Assembly: GCF_014656055.1 (NCBI RefSeq)
Contig: NZ_BNBR01000007.1
Location: 422,138 to 486,137, forward strand
Source of the DNA: Streptomyces griseosporeus
GTDB lineage: Bacteria; Actinomycetota; Actinomycetes; Streptomycetales; Streptomycetaceae
Direction of reading: 5' to 3'
DNA: 64,000 nucleotides
Of this stretch, positions 35,101 to 46,981 are shown in pieces (positions within the stretch are counted from its first letter, which is position 1; every line of letters begins with the position of its first letter). Under the pieces are notes generated by a model that was not told the DNA's origin, made no database searches, and worked only from the letters and a program-made list of their open reading frames with translations. A program made the position numbers and the translations under genes.

Positions 35101-36745
35101 CAAGGCGTCGCTGCCGGCGCTGCGCGAGGCGTACCGGGCCGCCTCCCAGGTGTACGAGAAGGTCGGCGTCGGCGCCGACCTGCGGGCCGAACAGGCCCGC
35201 GCGGAGAGCGACGAGAGCGCGGCCCGCGCCGAGCTGGACCGGCTCAGCAACAAGGTCCGCACGCGCGCGGAGCAGCTCCTTGAGTCCCCCGACGGCTCCG
35301 ACGGGCCGTCCCGGCAGGCCGCCGCGGCCCGCGCGGAGGAGCTGGTGCAGCTCCTGGAGACCCGGATGTCGAACGCCAGCGAGCAGCTCGGCCGGCTGCG
35401 CGGCGAGGCCGAACGGCACGCCCCCGAGGACGGCGAGGCCCACACCGAGCTGCCCGAGGAGATGGTCCCGCGCGACGCCGAGCACGCGCAGGCCCTGTTG
35501 CGCACGGCCACCGCCGAACTCGCCTCCCGCACCGAGGCGCTGGCGCAGGCCCGGGACACGCACGCCGGGCTGCTGGAGGAGCACCGCGCCGCCGAGGACG
35601 CCGTCGGCGGCTTCGAGGAACTGGCCGCCATGCTCCGCGACCTCCTGCGCGAGCACGCCTCCGAGGACGAACGTGAGGAGCCGGAGCCCTACCCCGGCAC
35701 GCTGGAGGAGGCCCGGCAGTCCGCCGCCGAGGCCCGCCGCTCGCTGCGCGGCTGCGCCGCCGACCTGTCCGCCGCCGAGGCCGCCGTACGCGAGGCGAGC
35801 GACGTGCTGGTCCGGCACGCCAACTCCACCCGCTACGAACAGGTGCGCACTCCGGCCCGGCAGCAGATCCGCGAACTGCCCGCCTCCGCGCTGCCCGAGC
35901 ACGCCCAGAAGTGGGCCGACGCCTTCGCGCCCCGGCTGCGCGTCCTCACCGACGAGCTGGCGCAGCTGGAGCGCAACCGCGACTCGATCGTGGACCGCCT
36001 GCGCGGACTCGTCGAGTCGGCGCTGGCCACCCTGCGCTCCGCGCAGCGGCTGTCCCGGCTGCCGGAAGGGCTCGGCGAGTGGTCCGGGCAGGAGTTCCTG
36101 CGGATCCGCTTCGAGGAACCCGACCAGGCCACCCTCACCGAGCGGCTCGGCGAGGTCATCGACGAGGCCACGCGTGCGGCCGTGAAGAAGAACTCCGACC
36201 TCCGGCGTGACGGCATGTCCCTCCTCCTGCGCGGGGTGGCGGCGGCCCTGCAGCCCAAGGGCGTCGCCGTGGAGATCCTCAAGCCCGACGCGGTGCTGCG
36301 CGCCGAGCGCGTTCCCGTCGGACAGATGGGCGACGTCTTCTCCGGCGGTCAGCTGCTCACCGCGGCCATCGCCCTGTACTGCACGATGGCCGCGCTGCGC
36401 TCCAACGACCGGGGCCGCGACAAGCACCGCCACGCCGGCACGCTCTTCCTCGACAACCCCATCGGCCGCGCCAACGCCACGTACCTGCTGGAACTCCAGC
36501 GGGCCGTGTCCGACGCGCTCGGCGTGCAGCTGCTGTACACCACGGGCCTGTTCGACACGACCGCGCTGGCCGAGTTCCCGCTGGTGATCCGGCTGCGCAA
36601 CGACGCCGACCTGAGGGCGGGCCTGAAGTACATCAGCGTGGAGGAACACCTCCGCCCCGGACTGCCCCAGCAGCCCCAGACGGGAGAGGCGGTGCGCAGC
36701 GAGATCACGGCGACGCGGATGTACAAGCGTCCCGCGCCGGCGTGA
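32126..36745 (+). CDS. Condensin-like operon gene 3: giant SMC/MukB-like ATPase
   Basis: A 1539-aa protein with SMC architecture. The head N-half has Walker A LENGGGKSVLL (Lys69). A very long Ala/Glu/Arg-rich coiled coil covers about residues 250-640. A globular middle domain follows at about 655-800 (ILGALGDGGLLPPGPDVLAT, GIPALPGWRYLAQAVDPADH, LVDGVIITDPDSHARARDVL), then a second coiled coil at about 800-1290. The head C-half has signature SGGQ (1406-1409) and Walker B TLFLDNP, with Asp1443. The residue after this Asp is Asn, where SMC ATPases have the catalytic Glu. The length is near that of MukB (1486 aa). A role in DNA loop formation or in plasmid/phage exclusion is inferred. The ATG at 32126 follows GACGAGAGT. 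Confidence 0.85.
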   Translation: MYELSRVRLYSIGPAGARYADTVLDLRGVGEVVPDPAPTQAEFFEEEPVGPPRRPAPAGVLFLENGGGKSVLLKLIFSVMLPGHRNTLGGASSGVLRKFLLADDCGHVALEWQHVQTGECVVVGKVSEWRGRQVSNDPRKFAEAWYSFRPGPGLTLDNLPVAESTAVRPPVEGQSGAQGRRRTMKGFRDAITEAGKAYPHLEVHWEEIHERWTEHLGELGLDPELFRYQREMNADEGEAAGLFAVKKDSDFTDLLLRAVTDTRDTDGLADLVSGFGNKLGRRAELIAERDFTAGSVDLLGRIVEAADARARARDVHAGAERRTRTLARRLSARAVLERARATDLAQRVTAAAYAVTHTEGARERASLIAAELAYRHASLALAAAEKAAAAQKRELADARTLHAAWQAAEAVLRHRAAADRVARVSAAIQEAERDAAPALAARAKAAVDLVRALHAAAESAEHRADEEEERSAALQEAGESAYRDSTAAATEAQRARSEAGHLRQRLTEVEQETAEAVRAGWLDDSAPDADPARAALAASDAEKSAVAAWDTAREASRRASEHAREAASAESRAELTAARAADAALAAERAYDGERRTAQALAREERLAELLGLTDGRSAIPQPRQADDAADEPVGQGPLSPEDLDRFADELRELLDEAVGSAERQLFELRTAAADDARILGALGDGGLLPPGPDVLATVEFLGEHGIPALPGWRYLAQAVDPADHARVLAARPELVDGVIITDPDSHARARDVLGDAALLPRSAVAVGTAAALLAPTPAPDADTGDVFLVPPNPAMHDEHAADEERQALRARATARDEEIRALAARLGKDRELAARLASWRTGCPAGRLLELAEAARQARELAEESEAELAEARTVRAEAEEAAADAARVRDEKQEAAQKARRAADALAGLAFRLRERAGWQARLRELADEAAESEARAQACLERARAADEDRRAAQRAADDARRTARALRAERSEIAGAPDDVPESDEDAPKASLPALREAYRAASQVYEKVGVGADLRAEQARAESDESAARAELDRLSNKVRTRAEQLLESPDGSDGPSRQAAAARAEELVQLLETRMSNASEQLGRLRGEAERHAPEDGEAHTELPEEMVPRDAEHAQALLRTATAELASRTEALAQARDTHAGLLEEHRAAEDAVGGFEELAAMLRDLLREHASEDEREEPEPYPGTLEEARQSAAEARRSLRGCAADLSAAEAAVREASDVLVRHANSTRYEQVRTPARQQIRELPASALPEHAQKWADAFAPRLRVLTDELAQLERNRDSIVDRLRGLVESALATLRSAQRLSRLPEGLGEWSGQEFLRIRFEEPDQATLTERLGEVIDEATRAAVKKNSDLRRDGMSLLLRGVAAALQPKGVAVEILKPDAVLRAERVPVGQMGDVFSGGQLLTAAIALYCTMAALRSNDRGRDKHRHAGTLFLDNPIGRANATYLLELQRAVSDALGVQLLYTTGLFDTTALAEFPLVIRLRNDADLRAGLKYISVEEHLRPGLPQQPQTGEAVRSEITATRMYKRPAPA

Positions 36746-36825
36746 GCACCGCGGGGGAGCCTCTTGCCGCTGTTGCGTACTGCGCGACGGACTGCGCGAT
36801 CAGGAGGAGGTCGCGGACGGCGGCG

Positions 36826-36846
36826 GGCGGCCGTCAGATGGCCGCC
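36826..36846. terminator. Small hairpin between convergent genes
   Basis: GGCGGCC (36826-36832) and GGCCGCC (36840-36846) form a 7-bp stem with a 7-base loop between the SMC-like gene and the convergent IclR gene. It is the only candidate terminator in that 112-bp gap. Confidence 0.35.
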
Positions 36847-36857
36847 GCTCCGCTGCG

Positions 36858-37694
36858 TCAGAAGCCGTAGCCCATACGGCGGGACAACTCCGCGCCCGCC
36901 GCGACGGTCCGCTCGGCCACCTCGGGCAGCCGGTCGGCGTTCAGCCGGTACACCGGCCCCGACACACTGATCGCCGCGATCACCTCGCCGTCGTGCGCCC
37001 GCACCGGCGCGGCGACCGCGGCCAGGCCCAGCTCCAGCTCCTCGACGGTGACGCCGTAGCCCCGCTCGACCACGGTCTCCAGCTCGCCCCGCAGCACCGC
37101 CGCGCCGGTGACCGTGCGCTCGGTGAACCGGTGCAGAGGACGGGCCAGCAGGCCTTCCCGCAGTGTGGGCGGCAGGTGCGCGAGCAGCACCTTGCCACTG
37201 GAGGTGGCGTGCAGCGGGGTGCGCCGGCCGAGCCAGTTCTGGGCGGTCACGGACGCCGTGCCGCGCGCCTGCATGATGTTGACCGCCGCGTCGTCGTCCA
37301 GCACCGCGATATTGACCGTCTCGCCCAGGTCGTCGGCGAGTTCCCGGCAGACCTGGACGCCCTCCTGCGAGATGTCCAGCCGGACGGCCGCCGCGCCCGC
37401 CAGGCGCAGTATCCCGGCCCCCAGGTAGTACTTGCCGCGGTCCTTCGCCTGGGCCACCAGCCCGCGGTTCTCCAGAACGCCGAGCAACCGGAACGCCGTC
37501 GACTTGTGCACGCCCAGCTGCTCGGCGATCTCCGTCACGCCCGCCTCACCGTGGCGCGCCAGGATCTCCAGCACACTCACGGCACGGTCCACCGACTGCA
37601 CCGCGCTCACCGCGCCTCTGCCGCTGCCTCCCTGTCTCGCCGCGCGCTCTGCGCGGCCCGCGTCGCCGCCGGACTGCTTGTCTGTGCGGGCCAT
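36858..37694 (-). CDS. IclR family transcriptional regulator
   Basis: A 278-aa protein. After a 40-residue flexible Gly/Arg-rich start comes the winged HTH (AVSVLEILARHGEAGVTEIA, then LGVHKSTAFRLLGVLENRGL). The IclR effector domain follows with LHATSSGKVLLAHLP and ISVSGPVYRLN. The ATG at 36694+1000, i.e. 37694, has GGTGAGAG upstream and starts MARTDKQ. A frame extension to 37736 is unlikely. The target is not evident. GylR-like IclR proteins control glycerol genes in Streptomyces, but glpFK here is 10 kb away. Confidence 0.9.
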   Translation of the reverse strand: MARTDKQSGGDAGRAERAARQGGSGRGAVSAVQSVDRAVSVLEILARHGEAGVTEIAEQLGVHKSTAFRLLGVLENRGLVAQAKDRGKYYLGAGILRLAGAAAVRLDISQEGVQVCRELADDLGETVNIAVLDDDAAVNIMQARGTASVTAQNWLGRRTPLHATSSGKVLLAHLPPTLREGLLARPLHRFTERTVTGAAVLRGELETVVERGYGVTVEELELGLAAVAAPVRAHDGEVIAAISVSGPVYRLNADRLPEVAERTVAAGAELSRRMGYGF

Positions 37695-37853
37695 GGCTCG
37701 ACTCTCACCAACCTGACGGCGTCCTGTTGCGCACAAGGCCTACCTGTGCGTCATGCGAAACAGGATGGTACCGAAGGGCCAAGATCCCGGCAGGAGACGC
37801 CCGAGGCCGACCGCACCCCGATGAGGACCTTGCCGGGACAGCCGCGCAGCGCG

Positions 37854-38408
37854 TCAGGAGTGGGACAGCTGCCCCGCGCTCCCACGCCGCCGTATTCGCG
37901 CCTGGCCCCGCTCGGCGGCGCGGGCCTGTCGCCGGGCCCGGCGCCGCTCCCGGCGGAGCGCCCGTGCCGTGCTGCTCGGTGCGGAGACCACGCCGTTGCG
38001 CTGGTTCCACACCTGGCGCGTCACCCACACGTCCAGCACGCCCCAGGTCGCCACCACCGTGCTGGCGATGCTGCTGAGCACCATCGGGAAGGCCAGCCAG
38101 GACCCCGCCATCGTGCACAGGAACGCCACCATCGCCTGCAGCAGCGTCACGGCGACGAGGAGCACCGCCCGGACCGCTGCCGTACGCACCGGGTCGGGCA
38201 TGCGACGCCGCCTTGCCGGCTCCTCCACCCACAACGGCCGGTAGACCGGTTGCTCCTGGGCTCCTTGCCGTGACGCGTCACGCCCGGCCGGCCGTGCGGT
38301 GTGACCCTCGGCCGGAATGTCGCGATCCGGCGCCTCGGCTCGCTGCCGCACCGCCGAACGCGCCGCCGCGCCGTCGGCCGACGTCTGGTACCGCTCCGCC
38401 GTCCCCAT
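37854..38408 (-). CDS. Small membrane protein of unknown function
   Basis: A 184-aa protein. The N-terminal 75 residues are polar and disordered. Two adjacent transmembrane helices follow (about residues 80-130, VRAVLLVAVTLLQAMVAFLC and WLAFPMVLSSIASTVVATWG), and then a C-terminal tail extremely rich in Arg (RRERRRARRQARAAERGQAR), possibly nucleic acid- or lipid-binding. The ATG at 38408 has GGGAGGGG upstream. I do not recognise the family; similar two-TM proteins occur across Streptomyces. Confidence 0.7.
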   Translation of the reverse strand: MGTAERYQTSADGAAARSAVRQRAEAPDRDIPAEGHTARPAGRDASRQGAQEQPVYRPLWVEEPARRRRMPDPVRTAAVRAVLLVAVTLLQAMVAFLCTMAGSWLAFPMVLSSIASTVVATWGVLDVWVTRQVWNQRNGVVSAPSSTARALRRERRRARRQARAAERGQARIRRRGSAGQLSHS

Positions 38409-38829
38409 CACCGTGCCCCTCCCCACCGCCAGGCAGACGCTCTGCTTGCGCCGGACAGAATCCGGCTTCCCCTTGGCTGCCCGTCTTGCGCTGCTTCATG
38501 CCCCTCGGGGGCGGGATGCGGCTCCTGTGGCCCATTCCGCCTCCATTCCCTGTAGAAAGGACGAACGGCACCGCGCGAAGATTCCCGACGCGCGAAAAAA
38601 TTCAGCCAGTCCTGCCCGGAAACCGGAGAGATCCGGCCGCTCGCCTCGGGGTGTGTCCCGGGAGGCAATCTCCCGCAATGCCCGGACAACTCCCCCTGTC
38701 CTGACGCCAGTCCGGAGGTTCAGCTTCCGGACGGCCCTTCGAGTTCCCTGTGTGTCGGTAGTAGGCTCGCGCCGTTTGTTGACGCACATGTGTACCCCCT
38801 GCCGGTGGGGGGTCGAGCTGGGGGAGGCC
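38409..38829 (+). promoter_or_regulatory. Upstream region of the conservon with a likely promoter
   Basis: About 420 bases hold no gene that I can support. The part before 38700 is GC-poor in places (for example CGCGAAAAAATTCAG, 38587-38601). A promoter-like pair TTCGAG (38738-38743) and TAGGCT (38762-38767), spacer 18, points into the kinase gene, 62 bases before its ATG. Confidence 0.5.
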
Positions 38830-41802
38830 ATGCGCTTTCGCGGGAAGTCGATCCGCCGGAAGATCGTGGCGCTGCTTCTCGTGCCGCTGGTGTCCCTGAC
38901 CGCCATCTGGGGCTTCGCCACGATCCTCACCGGACGCGAGGCGAGCCGGCTGTTCGAGGTGTCGTCCTTGGTGGAGAACCTCGGCTACCCCGTCGAGGAC
39001 ACCGCCCGCGTCCTTCAGCAGGAGCGCCGCCAGACCCTCGTCTACCTCGCCGACCCGCGGGCATCCGACGCCCTGGCCGCGCTGCGCCGCAACCGTGCCG
39101 CCTCCGACCAGGCCATCGCCGACATCCGCCGCAACGCAGCCGACCCCGATGTGCGCGACGCCCTGGACCGCGACGACACCGAGAGCCTGACCGCCGTGCT
39201 GGACGCGTTCGACGGCATCGACTCCCTGCGCCGCGGGGTCGAGGACGGCACCGTCACCCGCGCCCAGGCCCTCGACCTCTACAACCGGCTCATCGACCCC
39301 TGCTACTCCCTGCTGTCCACCCTCGACGTGGTCGACGACGCCGAGATGGACAAGGAGTACCGCGCCCTCGTCCAGGCCGCCCGCGCCCGCGAACTCCTCT
39401 CCCGCGAGGACGCCCTGCTCGGCTCCTCGCTGGTCGTCGGCGAACTCACCCAGAGCGAGATACGCGCCGTCCTGAACCTCGCGGCCCAGCGCGACGCCGT
39501 CTACGACCTGAGCCTGCCGCAGCTGACCGTCGCCGAGCGCGAGCGCTACGAACGCTTCTGGAAGAACGCCACCACCGCCCCGCTGCGCACCGCCGAACAG
39601 GCCGTCGCCGCCACCGCCCCCGGCAGCATGCCCCGCGGCGTCACCGCCAAGACCTGGGACACCGCCGCCGCAAGCGTCCTCGACGAACTCGGCGCCCTCG
39701 ACGACCAGGCGGGCGACCGCTACCAGGACCGCGTCCGCCCGGTCGCCATGAACGTCATCCTGAAGGCCGCCGTCGCCGGCGTCCTCGGCCTGCTCGCCCT
39801 GCTGGTCTCCCTCTTCCTGTCGGTGCGCATCGGCCGCACCCTCATCCGCGACCTGCGCCAGCTCCGCCTGGAGGCCCACGAGGCGTCCGGCGTCCGGCTT
39901 CCCAGCGTGATGCGCCGGCTGTCCGCCGGCGAGCAGGTCGACGTGGAGACCGAGGTGCCGCGCCTGGAGTACGACCGGAACGAGATCGGCGAGGTCGGCC
40001 AGGCCCTCAACACCCTGCAACGCGCCGCCGTCGAGGCCGCCGTCAAACAGGCCGAGCTGCGGGCCGGCGTCTCCGAGGTCTTCGTCAACCTCGCCCGGCG
40101 CAGCCAGGTCCTCCTCCACAAGCAGCTCACACTCCTCGACGCGATGGAACGCAGGACCGAGGACACCGAGGAACTCGCCGACCTCTTCCGCCTCGACCAC
40201 CTCACCACCCGCATGCGCCGGCACGCCGAAGGCCTGGTCATCCTCTCCGGCGCCGCTCCCTCCCGGCAGTGGCGCAAGCCCGTCCAGCTCATGGACGTCG
40301 TACGGGCCGCCGTCGCCGAGGTCGAGGACTACGAGCGCATCGAGGTCCGCAGGCTGCCCAGGGTCGCCGTCACCGGCCCTGCCGTCGCCGACCTCACACA
40401 CCTCGTGGCCGAGCTGCTGGAGAACGCCACCGTCTTCTCCCCGCCGCACACCGCCGTCCAGGTCGTGGGGGAGCGGGTCGCCAACGGCTTCACCCTGGAG
40501 ATCCACGACCGGGGCCTGGGCATGACCGCCGAGGCCCTCCTGGACGCCAACCTGCGCCTCGCCGAGACCCCCGAGTTCGAACTGTCCGACACCGACCGGC
40601 TCGGCCTGTTCGTGGTCAGCCGGCTGGCCCAGCGGCAGAACGTCCGGGTGTCCCTCCAGCCCTCGCCCTACGGCGGCACGACAGCCGTCGTCTTCCTCCC
40701 GGACGCGCTGCTCACCGACGACGTGCCGGACACCAACGGCATCGGCTTCCGCCTCGACCGGCCCCAGACCGCGAAGGAGGCCAAGCCCGCCGAGACCCGC
40801 CGGGCCACGCTCTCCCGGGTGCCGGCGCACCTGCCCGGCCTGCCCGCCTCGCTCCTGAACGGCCCCGTCGAACTGGACACCCCCGTCGACCTGGACGCCC
40901 TCGACTTCCCCGGCGCCCTCGACGACACCGAGACCGAGCGAGGCGGTCTCTTCCGCCCGCGCGGCTTCCTGACCGAGCCGCAGGACGGCCCGGGCGGTCC
41001 GGGTGAGCGCCGCCGGCCGCGTACCGGCCCGCACCCCTCGCCCGACGACACGGCGGACGCCGACGAGCCGGGCGGGCCCGTCCCGCTGCCCCGCCGCCGC
41101 ACCCCCAAGCTCGTCAGCTCCCACGGCCGTCCGGTCACCGGCCAGCGGACCCGCCGCGACGATGCGGACGATCCGGAACAGGAGCACAAGGACCGGCCGG
41201 GACCACGCCGGTCCGGTCCCGAGGGACTGACGCCGCTGCCCACCCGGCGCCGCGGCGCCACGAGCCGGCTCCGCGACGACACCGGCCCCGGCGACCGCCC
41301 GAGCGAACCGGCCCCCTCCCCGGACGACCACGGCCAGGGCCCGGACCAGCCCGCGGTCCCCGCGCTGCCGAGGCGGGCACGACCCACCACCGCCCTGCCG
41401 GGCGGCGGCCCCGCCGACGCCGCCGGGACCGACGGCCGCACCGCACCGTCGTCCAGCGCCGCGCGCGAGGACACAGGTGCCGCGTCCGAGGGGACCGGAA
41501 CCCCGCCTGCCGGCCCCTCTGCCGGGTCCACGGCGACCGGCGGCGCGCCCGAGGAGACCGGCATCGGCCCCCTGCCGCGCCGCATCCGGCAGGCCAGCCT
41601 GGCACCGCAGCTGAAGCAGCCGCCGGCCCGGCACACCGACCAGCGGTCGGCACAACCCGCCGACCGGGACGCCGACGAGGTACGCAGCCGTATGGCCTCC
41701 CTCCAGCGCGGCTGGCGGCGCGGCCGCGAGGAGAACGCCGGGGACGACGACGCCCACACCGGCACAGCACCACGAGGAACGACTAAGGGGGACGGTCGAT
41801 GA
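38830..41802 (+). CDS. cvnA: Conservon sensor histidine kinase (CvnA)
   Basis: A 990-aa membrane kinase. It has TM1 (residues about 10-30), an extracytoplasmic nitrate/sulfonate-sensing-like helical domain (about 35-295), TM2 (about 300-325) and a HAMP region. A short helical DHp-like segment follows with LFRLDHLTTRMRRHAEGL, then HATPase_c with N-box LLENATVFSPP (near 530) and G-box DRGLGMT (560). A 350-residue Pro/Arg/Asp-rich disordered tail ends the protein. The atypical dimerisation region is characteristic of conservon CvnA proteins, which work with roadblock and GTPase partners. The ATG at 38830 has GGGGGAGG upstream. The stop overlaps cvnB by 4 bases. Confidence 0.88.
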   Translation: MRFRGKSIRRKIVALLLVPLVSLTAIWGFATILTGREASRLFEVSSLVENLGYPVEDTARVLQQERRQTLVYLADPRASDALAALRRNRAASDQAIADIRRNAADPDVRDALDRDDTESLTAVLDAFDGIDSLRRGVEDGTVTRAQALDLYNRLIDPCYSLLSTLDVVDDAEMDKEYRALVQAARARELLSREDALLGSSLVVGELTQSEIRAVLNLAAQRDAVYDLSLPQLTVAERERYERFWKNATTAPLRTAEQAVAATAPGSMPRGVTAKTWDTAAASVLDELGALDDQAGDRYQDRVRPVAMNVILKAAVAGVLGLLALLVSLFLSVRIGRTLIRDLRQLRLEAHEASGVRLPSVMRRLSAGEQVDVETEVPRLEYDRNEIGEVGQALNTLQRAAVEAAVKQAELRAGVSEVFVNLARRSQVLLHKQLTLLDAMERRTEDTEELADLFRLDHLTTRMRRHAEGLVILSGAAPSRQWRKPVQLMDVVRAAVAEVEDYERIEVRRLPRVAVTGPAVADLTHLVAELLENATVFSPPHTAVQVVGERVANGFTLEIHDRGLGMTAEALLDANLRLAETPEFELSDTDRLGLFVVSRLAQRQNVRVSLQPSPYGGTTAVVFLPDALLTDDVPDTNGIGFRLDRPQTAKEAKPAETRRATLSRVPAHLPGLPASLLNGPVELDTPVDLDALDFPGALDDTETERGGLFRPRGFLTEPQDGPGGPGERRRPRTGPHPSPDDTADADEPGGPVPLPRRRTPKLVSSHGRPVTGQRTRRDDADDPEQEHKDRPGPRRSGPEGLTPLPTRRRGATSRLRDDTGPGDRPSEPAPSPDDHGQGPDQPAVPALPRRARPTTALPGGGPADAAGTDGRTAPSSSAAREDTGAASEGTGTPPAGPSAGSTATGGAPEETGIGPLPRRIRQASLAPQLKQPPARHTDQRSAQPADRDADEVRSRMASLQRGWRRGREENAGDDDAHTGTAPRGTTKGDGR

Positions 41803-42230
41803 CCGCACCGAAGGCCACCGGCCACACGACCGACAAGAAGGAGCTCGACTGGCTCCTCGACGACCTGGTGGACCGCGTCGCGAGCATCCGCAAGGCCGTC
41901 GTGCTCTCCGGCGACGGACTGCCCACGGGCGTGTCCAAGGGCCTGACCCGGGAGGACAGCGAGCACCTCGCCGCCGTCGCCTCCGGCTTCCACAGCCTCG
42001 CCAAGGGCGTGGGCCGCCACTTCGAGGCCGGCAGTGTCCGCCAGACGGTCGTCGAACTCGACGAGGCGTTCCTGTTCGTCACGGCCGCCGGCGACGGCAG
42101 CTGCCTCGCCGTCCTGTCCGACGCCGAGGCCGACATCGGGCAGGTCGCCTACGAGATGACCCTTCTGGTGAAGCGGGTCGGCGTACATCTGGGTGCCGCC
42201 CCGCGCACCGATCTGCCCTCGGGCGGGTAG
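41799..42230 (+). CDS. cvnB: Conservon roadblock/LC7 protein (CvnB)
   Basis: A 143-aa Roadblock/LC7 protein: LDWLLDDLVDRVASIRKAVV, VLSGDGLPTGVSKGL and FLFVTAAGDGSCLAVLSDAE, with a C-terminal helix. It is the second gene of a conservon, expected to bind the GTPase CvnD and act as its regulatory (MglB-like) partner. ATG overlaps the cvnA stop (ATGA). Confidence 0.93.
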   Translation: MTAPKATGHTTDKKELDWLLDDLVDRVASIRKAVVLSGDGLPTGVSKGLTREDSEHLAAVASGFHSLAKGVGRHFEAGSVRQTVVELDEAFLFVTAAGDGSCLAVLSDAEADIGQVAYEMTLLVKRVGVHLGAAPRTDLPSGG

Positions 42231-42239
42231 TGGGATGGC

Positions 42240-42635
42240 ATGAGCGCAGACGGTCAGGGAACACGCCACTGGTTCGACGACGACGCGGGACCCGTCGTCC
42301 GCCCGTACGCCATGACGCGCGGCCGCACCACCCATGCGGCCCAGCACCGCCTCGACCTGATCGCGGTGGTCGTCGCCGAACCCCACGCGGACGATCCGGA
42401 AGCCGACCCCACGCTCTCCCCGGAACACGTCGACATCGTCGAACTGTGCCGCAAGGCCCCGCAGTCGGTCGCCGAACTCGCCGCCGAGCTCGACCTGCCC
42501 ATCGGGGTCGTGCGCGTCCTCGTCGGCGACCTCGTCGACGGCGCGTTCGTCCACGTCAACCGGCCGGTGCCGCCGGCCGAACTGCCCGACGAGAATATTC
42601 TGCGCGACGTGATCAACGGCCTGCGTGCGCTGTGA
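42240..42635 (+). CDS. cvnC: Conservon DUF742 protein (CvnC)
   Basis: A 131-aa DUF742 protein with a winged-helix-like core: VRPYAMTRGRTTHA, LDLIAVVVA, VELCRKAPQSVAELAAELDL and LDLPIGVVRVLVGDLVDG, ending VINGLRAL. It is the third conservon gene, 9 bases after cvnB. The next gene is a hydantoinase instead of the usual cvnD. Confidence 0.92.
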   Translation: MSADGQGTRHWFDDDAGPVVRPYAMTRGRTTHAAQHRLDLIAVVVAEPHADDPEADPTLSPEHVDIVELCRKAPQSVAELAAELDLPIGVVRVLVGDLVDGAFVHVNRPVPPAELPDENILRDVINGLRAL

Positions 42636-42659
42636 CCAGCGCGGAAGCGGGGTGAGGCT

Positions 42660-46257
<3,598 letters not shown>

Positions 46258-46277
<20 letters not shown>

Positions 46278-46863
46278 GCGCGGCAAGCCCCCGGTCGAGC
46301 CCGTCACGCTCAAGATCCTGGTGGCCGGCGGCTTCGGCGTGGGCAAGACCACCCTGGTCGGCGCGGTCAGTGAGATCCGGCCGCTGCGCACCGAGGAGAC
46401 GCTCACCGAAGCCGGGCGCCCCGTCGACGACACCAGCGGCGTGGAGGGCAAGCACACCACCACCGTCGCCATGGACTTCGGACGCATCACCCTCCGCGAG
46501 GACCTGGTGCTGTACCTCTTCGGCACGCCCGGCCAGGAACGGTTCTGGTTCATGTGGGACGAGCTGTCCGAGGGCGCCCTCGGTGCCGTAGTCCTCGCCG
46601 ACACGCGCCGCCTGGAGGACTGCTTCGCCGCCGTCGACTACTTCGAACGCCGCGGCATACCGTTCGTGGTCGGCGTCAACTGCTTCGAAGGCGCCGCCCG
46701 TTACCCGGTCGACGACGTGCGCCGGGCACTCGACCTCGACGACGGCGTGCCGCTGATGATGTGCGACGCACGCGAGCGTGCCTCGGTGAAGGACGTCCTC
46801 ATCGGCGTCGTCGAGCACGCGATGGCCCGGTCCGCGGACCGCCGCCAGACCGTCACCACCTGA
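46258..46863 (+). CDS. cvnD: Conservon Ras-like GTPase (CvnD)
   Basis: A 201-aa GTPase of the conservon family. Walker A GGFGVGKT is at residues 24-31, then a switch region (VDDTSGVEGKHTTTVAMDFG), G3-like LFGTPGQERFWFMWDE and FVVGVNCFEG as the base-contacting region. It is the output of CvnA/B signalling. The ATG at 46258 has AGGAGAAG eight bases upstream and lies within the 3' end of the hydantoinase gene. No CvnE (P450) gene follows. Confidence 0.93.
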
Positions 46864-46887
46864 CGAGCGGAGCGCGTGGACCGAGTA

Positions 46888-46921
46888 CGGCCCGTACCCC
46901 CGCCGACCGGGGTACGGGCCG
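46888..46921. terminator. Bidirectional terminator, cvnD/glpK
   Basis: A 13-bp perfect stem, 46888-46900 (CGGCCCGTACCCC) with 46909-46921 (GGGGTACGGGCCG), has an 8-base loop and lies between the convergent cvnD and glpK genes. Confidence 0.75.
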
Positions 46922-46981
46922 CAGCCTCGGAGTGCACCGCGCGCGGTCTGCGGAACTCACCGCACCCGCACGCGCGCGTAC

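Noticed and set aside
31994..36649. A 1551-codon open frame on the minus strand opposite the SMC-like gene
   Set aside because: Mirror of the coding strand in very GC-rich DNA; Gly/Val/Arg/Leu repeats without motifs. The plus-strand SMC-like protein explains the same DNA fully.
38788..38829. Earlier ATG for the conservon kinase (MCTPC...)
   Set aside because: The GGGGGAGG at about 38820 serves the ATG at 38830, and the membrane segment begins soon after it. The extension is unlike other CvnA N-termini.
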